Shown: positions 55,504 to 64,000 of the stretch, one piece after another
How positions within the stretch are numbered: position 1 is the stretch's first letter
Layout: every line of letters starts with the position of its first letter
DNA from: Tolypocladium sp. Sup5 PDA-1
Lineage: Eukaryota > Ascomycota > Sordariomycetes > Hypocreales > Ophiocordycipitaceae
NCBI GenBank assembly: GCA_000750105.3
Contig: JPHH03000044.1
Span: 210,592-274,591, forward strand
Reading direction: 5' to 3'
DNA length: 64,000 nucleotides
Program-made: the position numbers and the translations under genes
The notes under the pieces: model-generated
Databases searched by the model: none
Seen by the model: the letters and a program-made list of their open reading frames with translations, nothing else
Told to the model about the DNA's origin: nothing

Positions 55504-57114
55504 CTACTCCTCTGCCTCGAACTTTCTAAAGTAGCCGCGACGAAATGGGTTCAGTTCGTCTGCTGTCGTGCCCAGACTTGCGACGTCCTTCTGTGCCTCG
55601 TAGGCCGTGAGCGCAGACTGCGAGACTCTGTTGTCTGGAAGGCGTCGGTATGTGATGAGCCGTCTCGACCCTGAGTGAACTGGTCAGCAAGTACTGGTAC
55701 ACGGGTAGACGTTGCCTGCGGGGGCGACTTGAGGATGTATGGATGTAGAGCTTGAAGTTGGGCTTGGCATGATTGCATATCAGGAGGTCCAAGGACGGGG
55801 TCTTTTACATTTGTTAAACACCTGGACACAGACTACCACCAGCTCGAGGCATGGGTGAGCGGGCACGGAGATTTCCTGCTCCTCATCGTTGGCAGTGGGC
55901 ATCCAGAAGGACAGCCTGCCGTTGTCAACCAACGTCTCTGCGGCAAAGACGAGGATGTCGTCGAGCATTGCCAGGAAGCTGTAGGGCTTCTTTGGCGGTA
56001 CGAAATCGGGTGATCTAAAACATGTCAGACTCAGCCAGCTCCGGGTTACTTGGCCGGAGTACGGGGAGGCAATGGGGGGCGTGGCTCTTATACGTACAAG
56101 GCGTTTTGTATCCCCTTTTCGACAAGCCAGGGGGTCTTCTCGGGGTCCCTGACGCCGAGCACCCGCAGACCCTCTCGCACACCATAAGGCGGGTCGCACA
56201 CGATCCCATCCCATATCCTTCTGTCCCTCCGGATAGGCGTGTGTGTCAAATCAGCCGCGAATACGTCGCCCAGGCACGCGCCCAGGCCGTACTGCTCAAA
56301 GTTCCCCGGTAGACTCTTGCGGCCGCCTTCGCCGCGCATGCTTCGACCGTCAATGTCGCTCCCCCAGCCCATGGCGCCGAAGTGCGCGCAGGCTATGGGG
56401 AAGGAGCCTGTGCCGACGAAGGGGTCGTAGAAGAGCTTACCGGGCGCGGCGAGTGCGATGTTGGCCGTGACCAAGGACAGCTCCGAGTCCATGCTGGTGG
56501 TGGAGATGTATCCTCGCTTCTTGAGGTCGAACTTGAGAATGATGTCGCGGGATGAGCCTGCGATGAAACGGCCAAAGTGTACACTGTCTGGGTTCTCTAT
56601 CCCGAGAGGCACACTGTCGTATGGCCAGAGCTCGAAGATGGTGAAGATGTGGTCCGGATTAGACAGGCGGATGGGCCCCTCAAACGGCAGATATTGAAAC
56701 GAGTTGATGATGGACAGTCTCTGTCCATTTGAGCGCGCGCCCTGGTATGTGTCGATGCTGAATTTGAACGAGAGCTCCTTGTACGCTGGCCACAGGTGGC
56801 ATGTTCGCTCCTTGACGGAGGTATGCAGCTCGTCGAGGGTAGCGCCGGTGCCCCAAAGCTCATGGATGGATTGGGCCAGCACCGACCGTCTGATCAGTCT
56901 CCGAGCTGCCTCGGCAGATGGAAGTCGGACAAAGCACAGGGGTGACTGTAGCCACGTTAGATGCCGGGTAAAAGGGCAACCAGCGTAGGAATAAACGCAC
57001 TTGATCACTGTAGTCGACCACGGTCAGGTCGACGCCCTCGACGACTGCCAGAGCCTCAATCTCGGCCAGGCGGAAAGACTCGTGCGTCTGCGCAAACTTG
57101 ATGAGGAAGTCCAT
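55504..57114 (-). CDS. TRM11: tRNA (guanine-10-N2)-methyltransferase catalytic subunit
   Basis: 444 residues in four exons: 57114-57001, 56945-56098, 56014-55809 and 55670-55504 (introns 55, 83 and 138 bases). Trm11 with Trm112 makes m2G10 in tRNA. The N-terminal THUMP-like part begins MDFLIKFAQTHESFRLAEIE, as in yeast. The Rossmann methyltransferase region has KLFYDPFVGTGSFPIACAHF (SAM-binding motif I), GWGSDIDGRSMRG (motif II) and IVCDPPYGVREGLRVLG (catalytic DPPYG, motif IV). After the last intron, NKWSRRLITYRRL and a tail ending RKFEAEE complete the family C-terminus; reading into the intron would give a false stop. It is divergent from RPP40 (595 bases). Confidence 0.95.
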
Positions 57115-57709
57115 TGCGAAAAGGGACTTTGTTGTGTGAGAGTGAGTGTGAGCCTGAGGTGAGGCATGTGTACCTATGTGGTGTTACACAGGCTGCAGCA
57201 AGGATCTTGTCGTCGATAGTACTCGCGGCTTCTGAGGCGGCTCCATTCGGTCGAGGGGGGTCTAATGAAATGCTGGTCAAGGAATGTGTCGGCTCATACT
57301 ATCTCAGAGGAGAGCTGAGCAGCGTTCTTTGTCGGGGATTCACTTTGTCGTGGAAGAGCAGAGCCCACTGTGCGCTTGCGTGGGCTGCTTTCGAGGTTGA
57401 GTTGAAAAAATTCGGCTGACAAACTTCAGGCTTGTCACCATCACTCACACCAACCTCTCCCGACTCGGACCACGACGTCTGCACCTTGCGCTGGGCATGA
57501 ATACTTCGGTTTCCGACTAGATTTCACTTTGCTACAAGAGTACCCGTCAAGGTTGTTCATTTCATTCCCCCTCGCGAACCCGACGCCGCCTGGCGTCACG
57601 CAGCCAACCAGGCATCCCATCGCTTTACGCCCGCGCGCTCTCTGAACCTCACATACAGTTGTTCCTAACGTCTGCTTGGGACTGTTTTCTGCTCCGAAAC
57701 GTCTCAATC
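57115..57709. promoter_or_regulatory. Divergent promoter of TRM11 and RPP40
   Basis: A 595-base head-to-head spacer between two genes of tRNA maturation, so shared control is possible. No clear TATA element or repeat was seen. Confidence 0.5.
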
Positions 57710-59095
57710 ATGTTCCCGCAGCCGTCCTCATCCATCTATCAGTCTTCGACATGCTTCGTCACGTACGGCACCATGGGCCACGTTGACCCCAAGCAACCGC
57801 CTCGAAGGAGCAAGCCGTGGACGACCATTGCCGCCCAGGAATTCATCCACAAGGTAACTCGTGTGCCTGCATCCCGTATACCCAGACCTTTGATTCGGCT
57901 AACCGTGTTCAAGGTTGACCTGATCATCCCTCAAGAGTGCTATGCGGTTATCCACCAAAAGCTTGTGGAACAACGCCACAAGCCTTGCTACGCCCGAGTC
58001 ACCATGACACTGGGCCAGGTGTTGGAAGGCGACTTCTTTAGCGAGTATATCAAGAAAGGTACGAAATCAAATCCCCGTGCGTCGCTCGAACCGACGGTGC
58101 ATTGCTGACGCGAACTCGCAGGAGACATATTGATGCTCTCAGAGGGCAGGGTAACCACCGACAACACTTTTACGCTGCGCAAGGGTAGGCTGGGATCACC
58201 ACAGCATCTTTGCCAGGCGCTGACCTCGTATGCAGGCACATTAAACATGTATCTCGACAAGGAGACCTTTGAGCGTGCAGGACTTGCGGGTAAGCCGTAT
58301 GGTGCCAAGGGCAACCGTGGAGTCAAGCCCAGATGGGGTAAGATTTATATATTCCTTCCTAAAAAGCCATATCCGTCCCGGTATCTTTGCTGACGTCCCA
58401 GTCCAGTGGTATCATACGATCTCACAAGCCCATCGATGGTGCACGGCAAGAGGGGATTTGGCAGGCTTCTCCGTGCATGTGAAACCGTCCTCGACAAGCC
58501 GTTGGAGTGGATCTTTTGCAATGCCCATACCTCAAGTAAGTCACCTTGCCCCTGGCGGCCTCGCTCCCAGTGCACCCGGTGCTGAATGTAGATCCCCACA
58601 GCCCCTAGTCCCGATCCTCTGGAGAAATACAAGCCAGTCAAGTACACCGCGGAACCGACTGAGTTGCAGAATAAAGAGGTCGCGCAGGTCATGCTGGCTG
58701 TGCCATCTTCGATTCTGTCCAACGGGGACCGCCCTGCTCTGGAGGAAACAGCCACAGAGTTGTACGAGTGGTTGTCTCTCATCCGGCTGCAAAGCCCACG
58801 GATAGCAGCCAGCGACACGATTGACCCATATCTGTCGCGGTACACGGCGCCTTCCAGCGATGCCGGCGGCAACGCTCAGGTCTGCGTGTTGAGTTGGCAA
58901 GGCTGCATCGCAGCAGGCTGGCTGCGTGATCTGGTCACGGAGGTCCTCACGGCATGCTCGGCGCAGCAATGGTTTTCGATAAGCGCCACAGGCTTCTCGA
59001 GGACTGTTCCCGGGAACAGTAACGACATGACGCTGCTTCGTCCGTCCGGGGCGGCAGGCGAATATCTCATGTGGGAGACCAGGAGCTTGGATTGA
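57710..59095 (+). CDS. RPP40: RNase P/MRP protein subunit RPP40
   Basis: 358 residues in six exons: 57710-57853, 57914-58058, 58122-58184, 58236-58337, 58407-58535 and 58602-59095. The first intron (57854-57913, 60 bases) is in frame and ends AAG; it carries a GGCTAACCG branch site, and removing it joins FIHK to VDLIIPQECY. The Rpp40 core is clear across exons 4-5: GTLNMYLDKETFERAGLAGK, PYGAKGNRGVKPRWVVSYDL, TSPSMVHGKRGFGRLLRACE and KPLEWIFCNAHTS. Ribonuclease P removes 5' leaders of pre-tRNA, and RNase MRP processes rRNA. Rpp40 is a nuclear subunit known from animals and filamentous fungi but not obvious in Saccharomyces. The stop is only 7 bases from the stop of the converging ankyrin gene. 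Confidence 0.9.
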
Positions 59096-59102
59096 CAAGG
59101 AC

Positions 59103-59762
59103 TCAAGCACGCTTAGAACGAACGTTTCGCTCGTCACCGAGACCTTGGTCCATGATGGCATCTTCAACCAGCTTGCGCAGGTCCGCCTGCCCGGTGGGTG
59201 TGTCAAAGTCGGCTCGCTGGGCCAGCTCTTCGATGCGCCGGCGGAACTCGGGGTCGACTTGGCTGGGGACATCCTCTGCCTGATCCATGGTGCCAACCGT
59301 AAGTTTCATGCCCTCGGGTGGAGGATTTATGACGTCGGGAATGGCGGCGGCTGCTACAGCTTCGACACTGTCGTCGCCGCTGTTGCGCTCGACGGTCGCG
59401 AGATATGTGGCGACGGCGGGAAAGTCTCCTTCGGCCTCAATCTTTTCCCTCGCCATCAATCCTTCGGAGTTGCGGTGTTGGACGTCGGCGGCCAGCTCCT
59501 CGACGAGGGCCTTGGCTGCTTCCAGAGTCTCTACCACGAAGAGGGCCGTCTCGTTGTCTTCGTCCTTGAGATTGACGTCGACGTGGAACTCACGTACGAG
59601 CGTGCGCAGTAGGTCGAGGTGGTTGTAGCTAGCGGCAGCATGGACGAGGGAGTAGCCGTGTTCGTCTTGGGCCGAAGCAAGCGCTGGGTTCTCGCGGAGG
59701 AGAGGCAGCAGCGCAGGGCTGTTGTCGGCAGCGAGGAGGAACGGGTTCTGTACTTGAGCCAT
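59103..59762 (-). CDS. Small ankyrin-repeat protein (YCR051W-like)
   Basis: 219 residues without introns. The start at 59762 gives MAQVQNPFLLAADNS. Two to three ankyrin repeats are visible: NPALASAQDEHGYSLVHAAA, SYNHLDLLRTLVREFHVDVN, LKDEDNETALFVVETLEAAK and ALVEELAADVQHRNSEGLMA. The C-terminal half is charged and helical. The size and repeat placement recall yeast YCR051W, a protein of unknown function in nucleus and cytoplasm. An upstream Met would add 63 residues but reads like leader sequence. The 3' end abuts RPP40 (7-base gap), so their transcripts very likely overlap. The promoter is shared with TRL1. Confidence 0.85.
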   Translation of the reverse strand: MAQVQNPFLLAADNSPALLPLLRENPALASAQDEHGYSLVHAAASYNHLDLLRTLVREFHVDVNLKDEDNETALFVVETLEAAKALVEELAADVQHRNSEGLMAREKIEAEGDFPAVATYLATVERNSGDDSVEAVAAAAIPDVINPPPEGMKLTVGTMDQAEDVPSQVDPEFRRRIEELAQRADFDTPTGQADLRKLVEDAIMDQGLGDERNVRSKRA

Positions 59763-60437
59763 CGGAGGACGGACGAGCGTGCGTGAAACGAGTCTAGAAT
59801 GACTGCCTTGGAGTACTACAGGTACTCGCTTAGGGGCGATGGGGTGCTGGGCGCAGCAATCAGGCACGACGGACGCGGAACAGATGCCAGGCTCTGTACG
59901 GAGTACAAATGAAGTAGAGAGGATGAGGGGGGCAAAATTAATTCCATGCATGGACGCGAAATCCGCAAGTAGCTTACTATTTAATTACCCCTCCAACATA
60001 TTTGCCCCTCCAAGGCGCTGTAACTGGTGCGGGGCACCACAACCTCATCTTTCCTCGCCATTACAGTCATCGTTAAAACGCCGTGGTGATCCTGGCGAGT
60101 TAGGAATCGGCCATTGTTAACGACTGGACCTGCAGGGGTCGTGCCCAGGGCGATCAAAGGTTTGCTATTCCGAGGAAGAAAGCTGCCTAAAAGCAAGTGG
60201 GGAGGGTTGATGAGTCTTTGTGCACAACAGCCCCACTACGGACGTCTTGTGTGTGCCTTGCCTTCTGTCAGCCCAGGTATTACTCACAACTCAACACAAA
60301 CACACAACTCAACACAGTACAAAAGGCCACAAATCTACCATCCCGGTGCCCTCTGGTCGTCCTCATATACTCCTCGTAGGCGCGCCTGAGCCCTGGCCCT
60401 CGGCTCCTCGCTGCAAATCGCCACTCGGAACCGAAAC
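59763..60437. promoter_or_regulatory. Divergent promoter of the ankyrin gene and TRL1
   Basis: A 675-base head-to-head spacer. A perfect GTACGGAGTAC occurs at 59896-59906, followed by an A/T-rich stretch (59935-60000) and an ACAACTCAACACA repeat at about 60287-60317 in the TRL1 leader. Confidence 0.5.
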
Positions 60438-62890
60438 ATGGCGGCCCCCTACGTCCCCCAAGACGCCCAAGAGGTCAGCCGTGTCCTGGCTGCCCTCGAA
60501 CTGGCCCGCAAGGAGAAGCGGCGCGGCGCCTTCTCTGTCAAGAAGACGACCTTTGGCGTCAAGTCGTCCCAGGACGGCATCCAGGTCGACTCCTGGAGAC
60601 TTCAGGACTGGGACTACAAGCGGCCCGACCTCCCCACCTATGCCCGCGGCCTCTTCACCACCAGGACGCGCCGCAAGGAACCCGAGATCTGCGTCAGGGG
60701 CTACGACAAGTTCTTCAACGTCGGCGAGGTCAACGAGACCAAGTGGGAAAGTGTCATGGCCAAGACCCAGCCGCCCTACGAGCTGACCCTCAAGGAGAAC
60801 GGCTGCATCATCTTCGTCGCCGGCCTCGAGGACGAGACTCTCCTCGTCTGCAGCAAGCACTCAACCGGCGACCGCGACGACGTCCAGCTCAGCCATGCCA
60901 GCGCTGGAGAGGCTCGCCTAGAGCAGCAGCTCGCCGCCATCGGCAAGACCAAGGCGGACCTCGCCCGCGAGCTTCGCCAGCGCAATGCCACCGCCGTCGC
61001 CGAGCTCTGCGACGACTCCTTTGAGGAGCACATCCTGGCCTACGGCCCAGACAAGGCCGGCCTGTACCTCCACGGCATCAACCTCAACCTGCCCGAGTTT
61101 GCCACGTACCCGAGCTCGGCCGTGCAGGAGTTTGCCGACCAGTGGGGCTTCCATAAGACGGGGCTGATTGTCATGAATGATATGCAGGAGGTCAAGACTT
61201 TCCTGGAGGAGGCGGCTCAGACCGGGGCCCATGATGGCCGCGACGTCGAGGGCTTTGTCATCCGCTGCAAGATGAGCAATGATCCAGCCACGCGACCTTA
61301 CCAGGACTGGTTCTTCAAGTTCAAGTTTGAGGAGCCGTACCTCATGTATCGGCAATGGCGGGAGTGCACAAAGGCCCTCATCTCCGGCAAGCAGCCCAAG
61401 TTCAAGAAGCACGTCAGAATTACCGAGGAATACCTCCTGTACGCCCGCAAGCGCCTGGCTGTCGATCCCAAGCTTGGCAAGCTGTACAACCAGAACCACG
61501 GCATCATCGCGTTGCGCGACGACTTCCTCGAGTTCAAGAATCTCAACGGCGCCGACGCCGCCAACATGGAAGAATCGGACCCCGTCGTCATGACCGAGGT
61601 CACTGGAGACGTCATCCTGTGTCCAATTGCGACCATCGGCTGCGGGAAAACCACCGTGGCCCTGGCACTGACGCATCTCTTCGGATGGGGGCACATCCAG
61701 AACGACAACATTTCTGGCAAGGGGCGTCCGCCCAGGTTCACAAAGGCCATCCTAGATGAGCTGAAGCAGCATCCAGCGGTATTCGCGGACCGAAACAACG
61801 CGCAGAGACACGAAAGGAGACAGATCATCACCGACGTGAGACTCCAACATGCCACGGCCAAGCTCGTGTGCCTCAACTTCCGCCACGACGAGGGCTCCAT
61901 GGACGAGATTCGGCGAGTCACCCAGGAGAGGGTCATAGCGCGTGGTGACAATCACCAGACGATTCACGCTGCAACGGACAGAAACAAGTTCATCGGCGTC
62001 ATGGAGGGGTTTATTAACAGGTTCGAGCCTTGCAGCCCCCATGCTCGCCCGGATGATGGCTTCGACGTTGTGATAGACCTGGATCCGGCCGCGGGCAGCC
62101 GCACGAATCTGGAAACGGTAGTTACGCAACTACACCGGTACTTCCCCAACCTGGTCAGTGAGGCTCCATCTTCGGAGCAACTCGATGCCGCCATCGAAGC
62201 GGCCATTGGGTACAAGCCAGGCTTCAAGCACAGCATCCCTGATCGAACGAACAGAAACGGCAACAACGCACAGCAGCAACAAGAGGCCCCAAGAAAAAAG
62301 AAGAGGCTCCTTGAGTACATGTCTGTGGAGGTCCCCAGCAGTGCAATCAACACCGTGCTTGAGCAGGCCTTCCTAGGATCCGATGCCCAGATGTCTCGCT
62401 TTTATATGCAGCTAAAACAGGCTCGGAGGGTGCAGCCCAAGTTCCACGTTACGCTCATGCATCGCGCAACGTCGAGAGAGCATCCCGAGCTGTGGCAAAG
62501 ATATACGAATTTGCACGAGGCAGCGGGAGGGACCGACGCAAAGCTCGGCGACTGTGACTTGATGCTCGAACGGGTATGCACTGATTGATTGGACTCTACC
62601 AGGGTATGCTTTGCATGCTAACGTAGCCTTTTACTTAGGTTGTCTTTGATGATCGCATCATGGCCATCGTGGTCCGCCTCATCGACGCGGAGGGGAAGTG
62701 GGAGTGCGTGAACCGCGTTGCTCATATAACAATCGGAACACGAGACGACTTGGTGAAGCCCAAGGAAAGCAACGATCTGCTAGCGAGGTGGTTAGACCAC
62801 GGTGTAGTAGCGGGAGGCGAGACCGCGGAGGTGGTGTTTGAGCCAAAGCCAACAATCAAAGGTGATGTCAAGGCCGTGCTGTCGAGATAG
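60438..62890 (+). CDS. TRL1: Fungal tRNA ligase (ligase-kinase-cyclic phosphodiesterase)
   Basis: 795 residues in two exons, 60438-62573 and 62639-62890. Three activities are visible. The adenylyltransferase/ligase domain (residues 1 to about 390) has the nucleotidyl Lys119 in LTLKENGCIIFVAG and DVEGFVIRCKM later. The polynucleotide kinase has the P-loop ATIGCGKTTVALALTHLFGW (about residues 398-417) and HDEGSMDEIRRVTQERV. The cyclic phosphodiesterase has two HxT motifs, KFHVTLMHR and, after the intron, RVAHITIGT. Trl1 joins tRNA halves after intron excision and, in yeast, the HAC1 mRNA in the unfolded-protein response. The fungal chemistry leaves a 2'-phosphate, unlike animal RTCB. The second CPD motif is in exon 2, so splicing is required for a complete enzyme. 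Confidence 0.97.
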
Positions 62891-63428
62891 GACGTGGCAG
62901 CCTCCGGTAGAACGTTAGGTGTGACAGGGCCGAGAGGGAGAAGGCGGTGCTCAGCCGGCAGACCTGCAAGCAACTTGGCTCCCGGGTCGGGGCGCTCTAG
63001 GGGGCGCGGCGTCGTGCACGAGCGCTGAAGCGAGGGCATACACAAGAGTAACTGAACATGGCAGACACAGCGTTTTCGGCATCAACACATCACTTTGTCC
63101 CTTGCCTACTTCTTGTTCGAGGTCAAGACCCGGCTTTTACAGCACTGCACTATACAGGATCCAGCAGCGTCACACAAGGCAAGGCGAGGAAGAGGTTGCG
63201 CCAAGCCAGCTGCGATGCAACTATTTGTGCAGTTTTGTAAAACCATCTGCTAACGCAGTATTCATTACGCACATGCTTCTCCTGCGTCGGGAAGCGAGTT
63301 GCTATAGGGGACAGGGGGGTATATCTATACACTTCAAGAGTCGCCGGGTAATAGTGAGAAGCAGGAAATAGACATGCCACCAAAACAAAGAAACGCACTT
63401 CTAGTCACACCGGTGCCGTGCCCGATTC
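62891..63428. terminator. Convergent 3' region of TRL1 and the UPF0132 gene
   Basis: A 538-base spacer between converging genes. It holds no recognisable gene; the short open frames are unremarkable. Confidence 0.45.
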
Positions 63429-64000
63429 CTACTCGTCGTCCAGTATACGGCTGGCTATCCTGCCGAAGAAAGGCACCTCGAACCTGCGTAACAGAACAGA
63501 TGATGTTAGTTGGGGTGCTGATGAGGAGGGCAGGGGACATCCTACCGGTCGAGAATTTCAGCATCCCTGTATGCTCTCAGCGTGAGGAACGCAATGAGCG
63601 CAATGTCCCCGATGAAGAAGACCCAGCTGAGGAAGGAGGACCAGGAGAAGATGAGGTGAAAGACCAAGATGGCCGTGAAGAGCAAGGCGGACTGCCAGGC
63701 GTGGAATCTAGGAGCATGGAACATTATCAGCGCCAATGTGCTCGTGAGGTGCTGCATCTGTACACGGATGCTGCTGTGTCTAGTGTGAGTGTGGCCTTAC
63801 CGGACGTAGTCGCTATTGCGCTCCAGGATCAAGAGGACGATGGCGCCGAGCGGCGGGAGGGCCAGGTACGCCAAGCACGCCTCGTAGTCGAGCCTCAGGC
63901 CGAGGCTGGTGTCGAACTCGCTGACCTCGGCGGCGGGAAACGCGCCGGGCATATTCGACGAGGGCCCGGCCCCGGCCCCGGCCCCGGCGCCGCCTGTCCA
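63429..64000 (-). CDS. UPF0132 (DUF4870-type) membrane protein, 5' end outside window
   Basis: Three exons are visible: 64000-63801 (open to the window edge), 63707-63546 and 63483-63429. Introns are 93 and 62 bases, and the stop is TAG at 63431-63429. The product has about three membrane spans: YEACLAYLALPPLGAIVLLI, FHAWQSALLFTAILVFHLIF and FFIGDIALIAFLTLRAY. It continues to AEILDRFEVPFFGRIASRIL and ends DDE. The motif SDYVRFHAWQS is diagnostic of the UPF0132/DUF4870 family, whose function is unknown. Upstream of an internal Met (MPGAFPAAE), an Ala-Gly repeat coded by GGGGCC units runs to the edge in frame, so the protein probably begins beyond base 64000. Confidence 0.85.

Noticed and set aside
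20266..62890. A secondary-metabolite or sterol-pathway gene cluster around CYP51A, KES1 and LCB4
   Set aside because: The lipid-related genes are far apart, on mixed strands, and separated by unrelated housekeeping genes. There is no polyketide synthase, non-ribosomal peptide synthetase, terpene synthase or pathway regulator.
1..64000. CRISPR array, rRNA, tRNA, or intact transposon
   Set aside because: No spaced direct repeats, no rRNA-like blocks and no transposase or reverse-transcriptase motifs were seen. B-box-like GGTTCGA strings (for example at 41669 and 50926) lack the rest of a tRNA cloverleaf.

Overview
The window is nuclear DNA of a filamentous ascomycete. It is GC-rich and holds about 27 protein genes on both strands, most with short GT-AG introns of 51-149 bases, CTAAC-type branch sites and CAG/TAG acceptors. 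Several proteins point to Pezizomycotina, most likely Sordariomycetes: a DIM-5-type H3K9 methyltransferase without a chromodomain, a CYP51A-type sterol demethylase paralogue, a fungal tRNA ligase and a VRL1-like VPS9/ankyrin/PX protein. I saw no rRNA, tRNA, CRISPR array or intact transposon. Where genes are spliced, start and end are the outer limits of the coding region and the introns are listed in the evidence.

Layout. 0-11 kb, all minus strand: an uncharacterised fungal protein, VRL1 and CYP51A. 11-15.6 kb is a gene-poor, more accessory stretch with a secreted protein carrying a candidate papain-like fold and, next to it, a small broken or mis-modelled gene. 15.7-21.7 kb, minus strand: amino-acid permease, microbial-type PARG and the mitochondrial AAA chaperone BCS1. 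23.6-37.3 kb: aldolase FBA1, oxysterol-binding KES1, MIX23/CID2, NatA subunit NAT1, sphingoid-base kinase LCB4, a PCI-like protein and a BTB protein. 39-44.6 kb: a GPI-anchored secreted protein, a small mitochondrial protein, an orphan and DIM-5. 46-64 kb: UBTD-like protein, beta-COP SEC26, Mago nashi, GID4, TRM11, RPP40, an ankyrin protein, TRL1 and a UPF0132 membrane protein cut by the window edge.

Most genes are housekeeping and act in separate pathways. Two groupings stand out. TRM11, RPP40 and TRL1 all act on tRNA maturation and lie within about 7.5 kb; TRM11 and RPP40 are divergent over a 595-base spacer. VRL1, KES1, SEC26 and LCB4 belong to membrane traffic and lipid handling but are scattered. 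The best candidate for new biology is the 13.3-15.6 kb region. A short near-palindromic motif, GTACTCCGTAC, recurs between genes far more often than chance would give.

All family calls come from reading the translations, without database searches. Splice sites were placed by consensus and by keeping the reading frame; every spliced total is a whole number of codons.
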